From Listeria fleischmannii subsp. fleischmannii LU2006-1 (GTDB lineage Bacteria; Bacillota; Bacilli; Lactobacillales; Listeriaceae): a stretch of 64,000 nt of DNA. Under the pieces are notes generated by a model. The model was not told where the DNA came from, made no database searches, and saw only the letters and a program-made list of their open reading frames with translations. The stretch's first letter is position 1. Each line of letters opens with the position of its first letter. This document shows, piece by piece, positions 17,825 through 28,959 of the stretch. The stretch spans positions 39 through 64,038 of the forward strand of contig NZ_ALWW01000008.1 in the NCBI RefSeq assembly GCF_000344175.1. Reading direction: 5' to 3'. Made by a program: the position numbers and the translations under genes.

Positions 17825-19644
17825 TTTTTCAACATCTTTTTGTTTAGGTAAGTTGTTAACATAGCTGTCAGAATACTGGAGTAGTTTTCTACTTGCTTCA
17901 AAGCGTTTTTTCACGTCAGATGAAAGTTCTTTATTTTGACCATCATAATAGGTCGCTTTTCCTGTTTCAAAGCTTTCATCAGGCATGTACATATAATCAT
18001 TAGCTAAATAACTACCTTCTGGCATGGTATATCGCTCTGGAACAAAATTCGTTTGCGTATTTAAGATGTCTTCCCCAAACATAATTTGGTCCGTTGCTTT
18101 AATCCCGAGAAGGTTAAGAACGGTCGGCATAATATCGATCTCGCCACCAATATTATTAATTTTGCCGCTCTCATCTACGCCAGGGATGTGGAGGTAAAAC
18201 GGAATGCGGTAATCATCTGCTGGCTGCGCTTTTAATTCACTCGAGCGGTTCACATAGGTTTTTTGCTCATCAGGCAATTTTGTCGTGTCAATGATGTGAT
18301 GATCCCCGTACATAACCACAACAGAATCATCCCAAATTCCACTTTTCTTCAACTTTTGAATGAAAGCACCAAGCTGTTTATCGGCGTAATGCATCGCTTG
18401 GAAATAGTTGCCAAGCTCAGTGCCATTTAAGTTTTCAGGTAACGTAAGCGACTGCTTCGACTCAGGAATTTTAAAGGGCATATGGCTACTGACCGAAATA
18501 AGCTGCGCATAAAAATTCTCATCATTTTTGTAATGTTCTTCTAAAATAGGAAGGGTTTTATTATAAAGCACCTCATCACTTGGAGAAAACCCGATAACAT
18601 CATCATCCCCGAAGAAAGAACGATCATAAAACTTATTAAAGCCCACTGCTGGATAAAAATTGTCCCGATTATAGAAACTCGCATCGTTCGTATGGAAGGT
18701 TGCCGTCTTATATCCCTTATCAGAAAGTGTACGTGGTAAAGAAGGAATCACACGGTCTCCGTACGTTTGAGTATTCGTATAATACCCACTTGGGAAAGTA
18801 GATGTATAAACGGACCATTCCGCGTCAGCCGTATTTGATTTTGATACAGTCTGGAAAAATGAATCCGAATAAAAAGTTTCATTTTCAAGCTTATCAAGCG
18901 TAGGTGTAACCGACTGACCATTTAGTTTAACGCCCGTCAAATTACGCTGAAAGGATTCAAGTTGAATAATAATTAAATTTTTTCCTTTCGCAGCACCGAA
19001 ATATTTCGGATTTTTCTTTAAGGAAACGCCTTTTATTTCGCGGATATTATCAGCGGTTATATCAGCCGCCCGAACATTTGTCGTCCCTGTAAAAGCTGTA
19101 GCTAAATTAAACGTAAAAACACCCATTCGCTCGGCACGTTTAGTATCACTGATAATATTTTTATTCATCATATCATATGTGAAAATGCCAATTAAAAGAA
19201 CGAGCGAAAGAATAGCTATTCCGAACGGACCTCTTTTAATGGAAAAGGCTTTAAAGCGAACACCTTTTTTAGATCAAGATAAAGCACAACCGGTAGCAAA
19301 AGAATACTTGCAAAAAATAACCAATCATACCATTTTAATAAACTCGTTGCGCTATCTTTCACCACACCAACTTCGCCGATTAGAGAAAGACTATGATAAG
19401 TCGGAATCTCATTATAAAAGCGACCGTAAAGAACAAACACAAGCATTAAAATGCCTAAAAAGAGCGTAAGACCTGCATAGACATAAACCTGAGCTCTCGG
19501 CTTAACAAAAGTATGGATGAGAAGAAGAAGCACGATAACAAAGGATAAATCCGCAATAAAACTGAGTATATTCGGGTCTTGGAAAACCTGAAAATAGGCT
19601 AGGGCAAACTGGCCAACAATTAAAATCAAATAAATAATTAACAA
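17822..19644 (-). CDS. ltaP: Lipoteichoic acid primase LtaP (LtaS family; one frameshift)
   Basis: ~607-residue membrane sulfatase-fold glycerophosphotransferase. Five N-terminal membrane segments end in ILSLVLLIGIFTYDMM. The extracellular domain has IIIQLESFQ (metal-binding Glu), SNTADAEW with the likely nucleophile Thr, VVMYGDHH (metal-binding Asp-His) and HMPF. In Listeria, LtaP adds the first glycerolphosphate to the glycolipid anchor. Position next to the permease matches what I recall of lmo0644, favouring LtaP over LtaS. The frame breaks near 19227-19231 (a missing A in an A4 run); restoring it gives PLKRGPFGIAIL. TTG 19644 follows AAAGAGG. The catalytic domain frame is intact. Confidence 0.85.
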
Positions 19645-19830
19645 AATAAAAGCCTCTTTCTTTCAAAAATTAGGTAAACGGTATTACTCCCAATTATATT
19701 CATTTTAACGCACTCAATTTTGAAGTGCAAATATTCGAAGGGAATAATTTCTCGCTTTAATGCTATTGACCTTTAAAGCGTAAAAGTGTATGATGTAAAA
19801 TGTAATTTATTTCGTAAAGGGGATACAACA

Positions 19831-21216
19831 ATGACAATTTTTAGAAAAAAATCAATTGAGGAATTACTGCCGAATAAAAGCGGACATACACAGCTAAAAC
19901 AATCACTTGGCGCCTTTGATTTAATGTTACTAGGCGTAGGTGCTATTGTTGGAACGGGGATTTTTATTTTACCAGGAACGGTTGCGGCGCTTCATTCAGG
20001 ACCCGCCATCGTCTTTTCATTTGTTATAGCAGCAGTAGTATGCGCACTTGCTGCGCTTTGTTACTCTGAATTCGCCTCCTCGGTACCAGTTGCCGGGAGT
20101 GCTTATACGTACGGTTATGTTATTTTTGGTGAATTTATTGCGTGGATACTAGGCTGGGCGTTACTACTTGAATACGGATTAGCTGTTGCCTCTGTTGCAA
20201 CTGGCTGGTCATCTTATTTAAACGCCTTTTTAAGAGGTTTTCACTTAGAAATTCCGGCAGCTATTTCCGGACCTTTTAATCCGGCAGAAGGAACTTATAT
20301 CAACCTTCCTGCCATATTTATTATTTTGCTCATTGCTTTTCTGCTAACAAAGGGCATTCGCGAATCCACTCGCGTTAATACCATTATGGTTATTTTAAAA
20401 GTGAGTGTGATTTTACTTTTTATTGTCGTGGGCGCGTTTTATGTGAAACCAGCTAATTGGCAACCGCTTATGCCTTTCGGTTTTAGCGGTGTACTAAACG
20501 GGGCTGCTTTAGTTTTCTTCGCGTACTTAGGTTTTGACGCCGTTTCAAGTGCAGCTGAAGAAGTTAAAAATCCAAAGCGAAATATGCCAATTGGAATTAT
20601 CGGTTCACTTTTAATTTGTACAGCTTTATATATGCTCGTGTCGATTATTTTAACGGGAATGGTACCTTATACACAATTAAATGTCACAGATCCAGTGGCT
20701 TATGCGCTTCAAGTAATTAATCAAGACTGGGCGGCAGGAATTATTTCGCTCGGGGCCGTCGTAGGGATGATTACCGTTATTTTAGTCATGACTTACGGTG
20801 GAACGCGTTTAGTTTACGCTCTTGGGCGAGATGGGCTCTTACCAAAAGTGCTTGCAGAAGTAGATTCTAAACATAAAACGCCGGTTAAAAATACATGGAT
20901 TTATGCAAGCATTGTCGCGGTTATAGCGGGTCTCGTTCCTCTTGGTAAACTGGCCGAACTCGTCAATATGGGAACACTCATTGCGTTTATGATGGTATCA
21001 CTCGGCATTTTATTTTTACGAAGAAATAAAAATATCGCTGAAGGAAGTTTTAAAGCGCCATTTTATCCCGTCTTACCAATCGTTTCCTTTCTTATGTGTG
21101 GCTTTCTCATTACGCGCTTAGCATCCCTTACATGGATTGTTTGTGGTATTTGGTTTGTGATTGGTGTCATCATTTATTTCAGCTATGGGAAAAAACATAG
21201 TTCTTTAGAAAAGTAA
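19831..21216 (+). CDS. APC-family amino acid permease
   Basis: 461 residues, twelve predicted membrane segments. The first segment carries the APC hallmark GVGAIVGTGIFILPG (about residues 34-48), and FFAYLGFDAVSSAAEEVKNP is the segment 6 signature of the cationic amino-acid/YfnA-like branch. The substrate cannot be told from sequence. ATG 19831 follows AAAGGGG; an upstream in-frame ATG at 19786 lacks a site. The intergenic region before it is AT-rich with a TTGACC-like -35 near 19765. Genome position corresponds to the gene after ltaP in L. monocytogenes. Confidence 0.88.
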   Translation: MTIFRKKSIEELLPNKSGHTQLKQSLGAFDLMLLGVGAIVGTGIFILPGTVAALHSGPAIVFSFVIAAVVCALAALCYSEFASSVPVAGSAYTYGYVIFGEFIAWILGWALLLEYGLAVASVATGWSSYLNAFLRGFHLEIPAAISGPFNPAEGTYINLPAIFIILLIAFLLTKGIRESTRVNTIMVILKVSVILLFIVVGAFYVKPANWQPLMPFGFSGVLNGAALVFFAYLGFDAVSSAAEEVKNPKRNMPIGIIGSLLICTALYMLVSIILTGMVPYTQLNVTDPVAYALQVINQDWAAGIISLGAVVGMITVILVMTYGGTRLVYALGRDGLLPKVLAEVDSKHKTPVKNTWIYASIVAVIAGLVPLGKLAELVNMGTLIAFMMVSLGILFLRRNKNIAEGSFKAPFYPVLPIVSFLMCGFLITRLASLTWIVCGIWFVIGVIIYFSYGKKHSSLEK

Positions 21217-21304
21217 CGAACTTATAAAAAGTAAGTAAAATAATTCGCATTTGTCTTCTAAATATGCTGTAATAGAGTTAGCAAACAAAAAGGAGACGTG
21301 TGTG

Positions 21305-22144
21305 ATGAGCGAGAATTTTAAATTAGGTGAAGTTGTTTTAAACGTCCAAGACTTAGCTAAAATGACCACTTTTTATTCTGATGTCATTGGCCTAGTTAAG
21401 CTAAATGAAACGGAGCGTTCTGCCGCTTTCGGGGCAAAAAAAGACGGAGAAGTATTACTTGTTTTAGAAGAACTGAAAAATGGGAAGACGCCTAGTTCCC
21501 CTAGAACAGGGCTCTTTCATATCGCTTTTTTATTACCAAGCAGGGAAGCACTTGGGGATATGCTTATTCATTTAGTGAAATCCAAATATCCGCTTGACGG
21601 AGCTGGGGATCATGCTTATAGTGAGGCGCTTTATCTTTCTGATCCTGAGGGGAATGGGATTGAGCTTTACCGCGACCGGCCGTTTGATGATTGGCGTGTT
21701 ACGGAAGACGGCAAGTATCCTGCTGTGACTGAAGAGGTGGATATAGATGCGATTATTGATGCGGCTTCGAGGGCTCCGTTTCAAAAGATTCATCCGGAGA
21801 CCAAAATGGGGCATATCCATTTGCAGGCGAGAGATATGGATAAAACAGAAGATTTTTATAGTGGTATCCTAGGTTTAAACGTACCAACTAAAATTCCGAC
21901 AGCGCGCTTTTTTGCAGATGGCTCCTATCACCATCATATTGGGAGCAATAACTGGGCGGGGTCGTCTTTGTCTGAACGCTTACCAGAGGAAACCGGGCTA
22001 GCCTATTTTACGATTTTAACTTCTCATTTTTTGGAATGGAAAAGTGCGCTAAATGCGAAAGGGATTTTAATGGATGAGTCTTCATCAAGCCTAAAATTGA
22101 AAGACCCGAACGGCATTTTTATTGAGATAAGAGAAATTTCTTAA
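21305..22144 (+). CDS. Two-domain VOC protein, catechol-2,3-dioxygenase (CatE)-like
   Basis: 279 residues made of two vicinal-oxygen-chelate domains (about 1-125 and 165-279). The N-terminal one starts LGEVVLNVQDLAKMTTFYSDVIGL and ends SDPEGNGIELYRDRP. The C-terminal one has MGHIHLQARDMDKTEDFYSGILGL, HHHIGSNNW and LKDPNGIFIEI. Putative metal ligands are the His of GHIHL, the His in YHHHIG and the Glu in FIEI, so a metal-dependent dioxygenase is plausible. The closest relative I recall is Bacillus CatE. AAGGAG lies about ten bases before ATG 21305. Confidence 0.82.
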   Translation: MSENFKLGEVVLNVQDLAKMTTFYSDVIGLVKLNETERSAAFGAKKDGEVLLVLEELKNGKTPSSPRTGLFHIAFLLPSREALGDMLIHLVKSKYPLDGAGDHAYSEALYLSDPEGNGIELYRDRPFDDWRVTEDGKYPAVTEEVDIDAIIDAASRAPFQKIHPETKMGHIHLQARDMDKTEDFYSGILGLNVPTKIPTARFFADGSYHHHIGSNNWAGSSLSERLPEETGLAYFTILTSHFLEWKSALNAKGILMDESSSSLKLKDPNGIFIEIREIS

Positions 22145-22172
22145 GCTTTGAGTTTACTCAAAGCTTTTTTTA
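22143..22172 (+). terminator. Terminator after the VOC gene
   Basis: Perfect stem AAGCTTTGAG (22143-22152) against CTCAAAGCTT with a four-base loop and seven T. It overlaps the stop codon. Confidence 0.9.
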
Positions 22173-22249
22173 TAAAAGTCATCAAAAGACAAACTATTGA
22201 AAAATTGATAGAATAAAGGTAACATTTTTTGGAGAACGGGGGATTTGAA

Positions 22250-23203
22250 ATGATTGAAGTCTTTGGCACAGATAAAAAACACGCGATGAAAAAACTTCAG
22301 GACGTGCAAGATGGCTGCTGGATAAAAATCACATCACCGACTCAGACGGAAATAGAAGACATAAGCAATCGTTTTCATATTCCTAAACATTATTTTCATG
22401 ATGCGCTGGATGAGGAGGAACGTTCAAGAATTGAATTAAAACGAGGCGATACGGACAGGAGCCATTCACTGGTTATTGTGGATTGTCCATATGAAACAAT
22501 CGATGAAATGGGTTATACAATGTATGAAACGATACCAATTGGGATAATACTTGTTGAAAAAGTGTTTATTACGATTTCACTTAGGGAAGTCCCTGTACTA
22601 ACATCGATTATCCAGAAACCTTTAGATACTTACGATACGTCCCTTCATACGCGTTTTCTACTGCAAATTCTTTATGCGGTCTCCTACTTTTATTTAAATT
22701 ATTTGAATAAACTCATCCGTTTAATGAATAAGTTAGAAGGGAAAATTAAGCAATCCATGAAAAATGAACAGCTTTACGCCTTTATGGCCATTCAAAAAAG
22801 TCTCGTTTTTTTCGCTACAGCCTTGCAATCCAACAAAGCTATTTTAGATAAAATGCAAGATGTTGAACATTTTATGCAAAATGAGGCGAACCACGATTTG
22901 CTAAGAGATGTTGTAATTGAAAATAAACAAGCGATTGCAATGACAGATACATATACTCAAATTATTAGTGGTATGTCAGATATTTTTTCATCGGTTATTT
23001 CCAATAATTTAAATATGGTGATGAAATTTCTAACATCCTTTACCATTATTTTATCGTTACCAACTATTGTGGGAAGCATTTACGGGATGAATGTGTCACT
23101 TCCATTTGCCCACGAGGCTCATGCGTTTTCAGGTATTATGATTTTTACGATTATCCTAACACTGATTGTTACCGTTATTTTTTGGCGAAAGAAATACTTT
23201 TAA
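22250..23203 (+). CDS. CorA-family divalent cation transporter
   Basis: 317 residues. A soluble, charged N-terminal domain (1-255) is followed by two membrane segments near 258-280 and 292-312, with the pore signature GMN in SIYGMNVSLPF between them. CorA proteins are pentameric Mg2+ (or other divalent) channels. ATG 22250 is preferred to the in-frame TTG 22231 because AACGGGGG precedes it. A GntR gene follows 23 bases later, so this gene and the regulator/YhgE pair may be co-transcribed. Confidence 0.88.
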   Translation: MIEVFGTDKKHAMKKLQDVQDGCWIKITSPTQTEIEDISNRFHIPKHYFHDALDEEERSRIELKRGDTDRSHSLVIVDCPYETIDEMGYTMYETIPIGIILVEKVFITISLREVPVLTSIIQKPLDTYDTSLHTRFLLQILYAVSYFYLNYLNKLIRLMNKLEGKIKQSMKNEQLYAFMAIQKSLVFFATALQSNKAILDKMQDVEHFMQNEANHDLLRDVVIENKQAIAMTDTYTQIISGMSDIFSSVISNNLNMVMKFLTSFTIILSLPTIVGSIYGMNVSLPFAHEAHAFSGIMIFTIILTLIVTVIFWRKKYF

Positions 23204-23225
23204 TTCGGCATAGGGAGGAAACAGA

Positions 23226-23867
23226 ATGGAAAAACAAACTTATGAGAAACTAGCTTACTATACGATAAAAGAGAAAATTTTAACTGGTAAACTGCGAGTA
23301 GGGGAACGGATTACAGAAAGTATCATCGCGGAAGAGTTAAAGATTAGTCGCACACCAGTCCGCAAAGCTTTGGCTATTTTAGAAAAAGAGAATCTGATTG
23401 AAGTTCGTGCCAATCGCGGTGCTGTGGTGATTGAAAGTAGTATGTCGGTCAACCGGTTTGTGGAATTGCTTGAAATTGTCGAAACCCTAGTCAAACAGAC
23501 GCTTGTTAAAATGGAAAATAAGCGAATTAAAATGGATATAGAAGAATTTGAACGAAAAATCAAGCAACTTAAAAAGCTCTATCAAGATGGCAGTGAAGAG
23601 TCTTTTATTATGGCGCTATTTGATTATTTATTTGAATTTATTCGTTTAATGGGAAATCATTATGCAAATCGTTTTATTCAATTAATTGAAAATGACTTTG
23701 ATTTAAAAGCGCAAAAAGAAATTAAAATTATACCGTATCTTTTAGCAGAAAAAACGCTGCAATGTTTAGAACGATCTTTACAAAATATACGGGATTATAA
23801 TTTTGCCGCAGCAAGAGAAGAAGTCGAACAAATTATGAATCAATATATTGTTCAAACATTTAGATAA
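23226..23867 (+). CDS. GntR-family transcriptional regulator
   Basis: 213 residues. N-terminal winged helix-turn-helix (residues ~5-70: ILTGKLRVGERITESIIAEELKISRTPVRKAL) and an all-helical C-terminal effector domain (75-213) of FCD-like appearance. It lies 16 bases before the YhgE gene and resembles the second GntR gene at 26854. The two regulators therefore flank a membrane protein they probably control. The ligand is not evident. Confidence 0.88.
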   Translation: MEKQTYEKLAYYTIKEKILTGKLRVGERITESIIAEELKISRTPVRKALAILEKENLIEVRANRGAVVIESSMSVNRFVELLEIVETLVKQTLVKMENKRIKMDIEEFERKIKQLKKLYQDGSEESFIMALFDYLFEFIRLMGNHYANRFIQLIENDFDLKAQKEIKIIPYLLAEKTLQCLERSLQNIRDYNFAAAREEVEQIMNQYIVQTFR

Positions 23868-23882
23868 AAAAGGGGGAGCGAA

Positions 23883-26572
23883 ATGAAAAAAATAGTTGAT
23901 ATTTTTATTTTGGACTGGCGTCGACTATTTCAGGCACCGTTAGCCTTGCTTCTTGTAATCGCCTTAATCATTTTGCCTTCCTTATATGCCTGGTTTAACA
24001 TCGAAGCGTTGTGGGATCCGTATTCAAACACCTCGGGTATTAAAGTTGCTGTTGCAATTGATGATAAGGGGGCAGAAGTTACTGTTCCCGGAGAAACAAA
24101 AAAAGTAAATGTTGGGCAAGAACTAAAAAAAACCTTGAAGAAAAATGATAAATTAGGCTGGACCTTTGTATCAAATGACGAAGCGCAAAAAGGAGTGAAA
24201 AGCGGCAAATACTATGCAGCGATTCACATCCCTGCTGACTTTTCAAAAGATATGGTATCCGTTGTAACGGGCGAAGACAAAAAACCGACTGTCGATTATT
24301 CGGTTAATGAAAAAATAAATGCGATTGCACCTAAAATGACGGATAGTGGGGCAACGACCATTGTGAATCAAATGAGTGAGGAATTCGTTGGTACAGTAAG
24401 TAAAGCTGTTCTAGCAGAATTTAATCAGGCAGGAATAGATATTGAGAACGAATTGCCAACGATTCGTAAGGTAAAAGCTAAAATTTTTGATGTCCAACAA
24501 GCCATGCCGGAAATTAAAAAAATGGGCGAAGAAGCTCAAAATATTGAGAAAAAGTTACCTAAAATAAAAGAAAAAGCCAATCAAGTGGTCGAACTTAATG
24601 GACGTGTTGGGGAGTTAAATGACGCGGCAGATGAAATCTTAAAAGTAGAGGCAGCCCTCCCTAAAGTAGATGAACTTTTCCAAGAAGTTGTGAAGCTGCA
24701 AGCCAAAATCCCAGAACTGCAAAAAGTGGCAAGCGGTGTTAAAGAAGTACAGGAAAATTTCAGCACTGTGAAGAAAACATTAAATGATGCCTCAAAAGAA
24801 TCAGAGGCCGCACTGGGCATTATTAATACAAGTTTAGAGGCGTTACCGGAAGTCGCAAAAATCGTGAAAGACGGCTCTTCTTATGCCAAATCAGCCAGTC
24901 AGTTTGCGAATCAAATTGATGCCTCCTTTGATCAAGTAGCGCCAGCGATTAAAACGAATTTACAACTAGCAGAACAAGTTTCAGAGACGATTGTGGCGAT
25001 TACAGAAGAACTAAAAAACGGGAACTTATCGCAAGAGGACGCGACAAAAGCTTTAGACAAAGTTGAAAAAGAACTTACAAACAGTAACAATATGCTAAAA
25101 TCCCAAATTTCTCTACTAACAGAACTAAATAACACATTACCTAATCACCCCTTGTCACCCACGATTGATGGTTTAAAAACAGTCCAAGAAAGCGTGGAAC
25201 AAGAACTAGCAACAGTTAACGCAATTCGTTCGGAGATAAATTCAGGGAAGATGCCATCTGATGAGCTGACTAACCGCTTGAATGCTCAAGCAAGACAAGT
25301 AAATAGTGAACTCAAACAAGTTTTAAATGCGTATGATAGTGCGATTGTTCCAAAAATAAAAAGCGGCCTAACTACTTTAAAAAGCGATTTAAATAAGAGC
25401 AGTGGCCTATTACAAAACGCTCAAAATAAACTGCCGGAAATTAAAACGGTGCTCCAAAATTCGCGTGAAACACTCGAGACGGGTCAAAGTTATTTACGCG
25501 CGTTTCAAGAACGTCTGCCTGAAATTGAAGCGATTTTAAATGATGCTAGTCAACTAATCGATATGAAGCTCAGACAAGTCATTCAAGGGATAAATACGGC
25601 GGTTCTTTTTTACCAAAACGATTATCCTGCTGTAAAAGAAAAGATTCATACCGCTTCTAATTTTATTCGCGAAGACTTGCCGGAGTTAGAAGCTGAAATC
25701 GCAAACGCGTCAACGCTTATACAAGAAAAAATGCCTGAATTTGAAAGAGCGGTTAAATTGGCCGCTAGCCTATCCCGTTCAGACTTACCTCAATTTGAAG
25801 CCGCAATTAATCAGGCCGCCGAAAAAATAACGGATTTTGATAAACAATATGACCTATCAGAAATCATTTCTTTTTTTAAAAAAATGATGCAGAAAAAGAT
25901 AGCGAATTTATTCAAAATCCAATTGATTTGAAACAAACGTCTTATTATGCGATTCCAAATTACGGTTCTGCCTCTTCCCCGTTTTATACGGCACTTTGTT
26001 TATGGGTGGGCGCATTGCTACTCATTTCGTTGCTCAGGGTGGATGTGGAAGTTCCAGCGGGGATGTACTCCAATATACAACGCTATTTTGGCCGCTTACT
26101 AACATTTCTATCGATTGGTTTTTTCCAAGCGATAACGGTCTCACTTGGGAATATCTTTTTGCTCAAAGTAGCTATTAAGGAGCCGTTTCTTCATGTTGTC
26201 TTTAGTGTGTTTATAAGCGCGATGTTTCTGATTATTGTCTATACACTCGTTTCGCTATTTAATAATGTCGGCAAGGGGCTTGCGATTATTTTACTTGTTC
26301 TGCAAATTTCGGGCGCTGGAGGAAATTTCCCTATCCAAGTTTCTCCGCCGTTCTTCCAGGCCATTTATCCTTTCTTGCCGTTTACGTATGCGGTTAGCCT
26401 GCTCCGGGAAAGTGTTGGAGGAATTTATTATCCAACGATGATTCTAGATATTATTGTTCTGTCCGGTTTTGGCGTTCTGTTTATTCTTATTGGCACATTA
26501 CTGAAAAAACCATTAGATAAAATTGTTCCGAAGTTAGCGGCAAAAGTGAAAAAAAGTAAACTTATCCACTAG
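23883..26572 (+). CDS. YhgE/Pip-like membrane protein (one frameshift)
   Basis: ~896 residues. Short N-terminus, one membrane segment (PLALLLVIALIILPSLYAWFN), then the YhgE signature LWDPYSNTSGIKVAVAIDDKG, a long helical extracellular stalk (about 200-680) rich in heptad-like leucines and alanines, and five or six membrane segments at the C-terminus like an ABC-2 permease. Related proteins include phage infection protein and the EsaA-like stalk of type VII secretion. The frame is lost in a T7-A7 run at about 25876-25889, where one base is missing. Restoring it continues as NDAEKDSEFIQNPIDLKQT into the second ORF (25928). Function unknown; flanked by two GntR regulators. Confidence 0.8.
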
Positions 26573-26853
26573 TAGTTAAAAAGACCTATTTTTTTGTGTA
26601 CAAACAACACGTTTTAAAAGAACAAAAATATTTAACATGAAATTTGAGAAGAGAATAGGGAACAAAATGGCTTTATGAAGCTAATTCACATACTCTATTT
26701 TAGAAATAATCCACACTTTGAGTTTTTCTGTTTACTATTTGTCGTATTTCGATAGAATAGGGAAGATGATGCATTCAAAAAAACGAGCTTTGTTTCATCG
26801 AGGGCATATGATATAATATGAGAAAGTTCATCGGTTGAAGGAGCGTTAGAATT

Positions 26854-27507
26854 TTGAAAAGTAAACGAGAATACAAAACCCTCGACAAAGTTGTTTATTA
26901 CAGTGTCATTGAGAAAATTAAGAATGGTGAATTAAAACCAGACGAACATCTTACAGAAGAACGACTTTCAAAAGAGCTAGGTGTAAGCCGTTCACCAATT
27001 CGTAAAGCCATCACTGCTTTAGTTGCAGAAGGTGTTTTAGATTACCGGACATATAGCGGGGTTGTTGTAAAGGATTCTTTAGTTGATTCCACACGTTACG
27101 TGCAACTTCTTGAAGTTATTGAACTGTTTGTGAAAGCAACTTTCGATAAAATTGAACAATCAGAAGAAGAAATGGATATCGAAGAACTTGAAAAATGTGT
27201 ACAATCAATGGATAGAGCTTCTTATCTTCGTGACCTAGATGAATACACTTTTAATGAGCATCAATTTTTCTTACGTTTAATTAATTATTCTGGTAACCCT
27301 TATTTTAAAGATATGGCGAAAAAAGTATTTTTTAACATCAAGTATTTTTCAGCAGATGGCATCACGAATCATAATGAAGAAATGCGCGAGCGCAATATCA
27401 AGCAATTTGGTGTTATTATTTCTTATCTGAATAAAAAAGATTATGAAAATGCCTTTTCAGAAATCAAAAAATTATTTTTAAGTTATAGTACACATGCTTT
27501 TCGTTAA
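26854..27507 (+). CDS. GntR-family transcriptional regulator (paralogue)
   Basis: 217 residues, TTG start after GAAGGAG. Winged helix at residues 10-72 (IKNGELKPDEHLTEERLSKELGVSRSPIRKAI), then a helical effector domain with the same EELE-KCVQSMD style as the gene at 23226. The two are clearly paralogous along their length. It is separated from the YhgE gene by 281 bases, with a likely promoter, and ends at a bidirectional terminator. Confidence 0.87.
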   Translation: MKSKREYKTLDKVVYYSVIEKIKNGELKPDEHLTEERLSKELGVSRSPIRKAITALVAEGVLDYRTYSGVVVKDSLVDSTRYVQLLEVIELFVKATFDKIEQSEEEMDIEELEKCVQSMDRASYLRDLDEYTFNEHQFFLRLINYSGNPYFKDMAKKVFFNIKYFSADGITNHNEEMRERNIKQFGVIISYLNKKDYENAFSEIKKLFLSYSTHAFR

Positions 27508-27526
27508 AAATTTAGAATGAACTTCA

Positions 27527-27564
27527 AAAAAACGCACTTTTCAATATTGAAAAGTGCGTTTTTC
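27527..27564. terminator. Bidirectional terminator
   Basis: Perfect 12-base stem AACGCACTTTTC / GAAAAGTGCGTT (27531-27560) with A and T runs on either side, between the converging GntR and GNAT genes. Confidence 0.92.
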
Positions 27565-27581
27565 TTTGAGCTACATGTCGT

Positions 27582-28115
27582 CTATTTTAAAGGTTCAACC
27601 TTCTTTTCATATAAAGCATAGCCGTCTTTACTAAAAAGAAAGGTAAAGCTTTGACTATAGAGGCGATTTAATGCCACGTTTGTTGCTAATGTATCTAAAC
27701 GTAAATAAGAGACACCGTTTAGTGCGGCTTGCTTTTCAGCGAATTGCAGCATTTTATTTGCGAGTTCCATTCCTTTATACGTTCGGCTTATCATTAGGCG
27801 ATGCACATAGTAGGCGGTTTCTGTCGCCTTTTCGCCCCATAAATTGTCATCCCATGAGCTAGGTGTTTTTCTCACAATCATTGTACCTGCTGTCTCTTTC
27901 CCTTGGGTTAAAATAAAAACTTCATTTTGGTGAATGCGTTCCCCAATTTGATGGACATCGGTACCCTCCAAAATATCATTCCACTGGGTTGAACCCGCGT
28001 TTTTTAGCCAGGTTGCAGTTTTTTGCATGAGTTGATCAATTTGTTCGCGGTTTTCTGCTGTGGCTTGATGTATTTCAAAAGTAAGATTATTTTTTGTAAA
28101 TTTATCTAGGGTCAT
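27582..28115 (-). CDS. GNAT-family N-acetyltransferase
   Basis: 177 residues. GNAT fold with EVFILTQGKETAGTMIV in the middle strands, YYVHRLMISRTYKGMELANKML as the acetyl-CoA binding motif (R/Q-x-x-G-x-G/A is here R-T-Y-K-G-M-E), and YLRLDTLATNVALNRLY near the C-terminus. The acceptor is unknown. ATG 28115 is chosen because GGAGGAAG precedes it; it overlaps the DUF975 gene by 14 bases, so the two are coupled. Confidence 0.83.
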   Translation of the reverse strand: MTLDKFTKNNLTFEIHQATAENREQIDQLMQKTATWLKNAGSTQWNDILEGTDVHQIGERIHQNEVFILTQGKETAGTMIVRKTPSSWDDNLWGEKATETAYYVHRLMISRTYKGMELANKMLQFAEKQAALNGVSYLRLDTLATNVALNRLYSQSFTFLFSKDGYALYEKKVEPLK

Positions 28116-28959
28116 TAGGTTTTTCTTCCTCCAATTTATCAGGACCAAATTCATCTGGATGTGATGGGGCATCAAAATCATTGGTTGTATAATCTGTTTC
28201 TGTAAACACTTCTTCCTCAAGCGTTGTTGTATCTCCGAAAAGTTCATCATGGAAAACGGCAAATGTTGTTGCCATGTAAGGGAATAAATAAATCGAAATT
28301 GCGACCATAACTAATAGGCCTAGGAAAAATAGGACAATCGCACCCATCGAGATACCAAATCCTAGGGCATTAACCACAGATCCATTACCATTCATATAAT
28401 TATAATCACCTGTTAAAACACCAATTGAAAAGATAACAGCAGAGGCAATCAAGATGGCGATGGGAATTAAATACCAGAGTAAGAAAGTTAAAGATAAACC
28501 AAATAGTTTGCCTTTATATCCGTTCATCATATGTCTACTTTCTGTAATCGCATCTAAAGCAGAAATACTCGGATTGTCTCTTAAAATAAAGAAGGTTTGA
28601 GAGTAAGAGTAGCCTTTAATAATTCCAGGAACGATAAATAATAACGACCATAAAAATGTAAAAAGACTAACGAGTAAAAAGGCTAAAAAAGTGCGTCCAA
28701 AATCTTTAAAGGCACTGAACATATATGAAACATCTGGTTCATCCTGTCTACTAATCGCAAGAAAGAACCATACTACCCCAATCGAAATGGGTCCAGTTAT
28801 AAGCATACCTAAAATCCATCCAATAACAGGAATCCAGCCTAAAAGAGAAGAGACAGCAGAGGAAATAATCACACTAAGCAAATATACCCCAATCGATATC
28901 CCCCAATGACCTTGCAACGTACTTTTAGCTGTACGACGAATTTCCGCATTCGTTAACAT
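28102..28959 (-). CDS. DUF975 family integral membrane protein
   Basis: 285 residues with about six membrane segments. The N-terminus MLTNAEIRRTAKSTLQGHWG and the motif KGYSYSQTFFILRDNPSISALDAITESRHMMNGYK are what I recall for DUF975. Function unknown. The C-terminal ~50 residues are acidic and soluble. ATG 28959 follows AAAGGAGAG. First gene of a two-gene unit with the GNAT gene. Confidence 0.85.
   Translation of the reverse strand: MLTNAEIRRTAKSTLQGHWGISIGVYLLSVIISSAVSSLLGWIPVIGWILGMLITGPISIGVVWFFLAISRQDEPDVSYMFSAFKDFGRTFLAFLLVSLFTFLWSLLFIVPGIIKGYSYSQTFFILRDNPSISALDAITESRHMMNGYKGKLFGLSLTFLLWYLIPIAILIASAVIFSIGVLTGDYNYMNGNGSVVNALGFGISMGAIVLFFLGLLVMVAISIYLFPYMATTFAVFHDELFGDTTTLEEEVFTETDYTTNDFDAPSHPDEFGPDKLEEEKPNDPR

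Noticed and set aside
19179-19469. Plus-strand ORF of 96 residues
   Set aside because: Lies opposite the ltaP frame at its frameshift, without ribosome site or family features.
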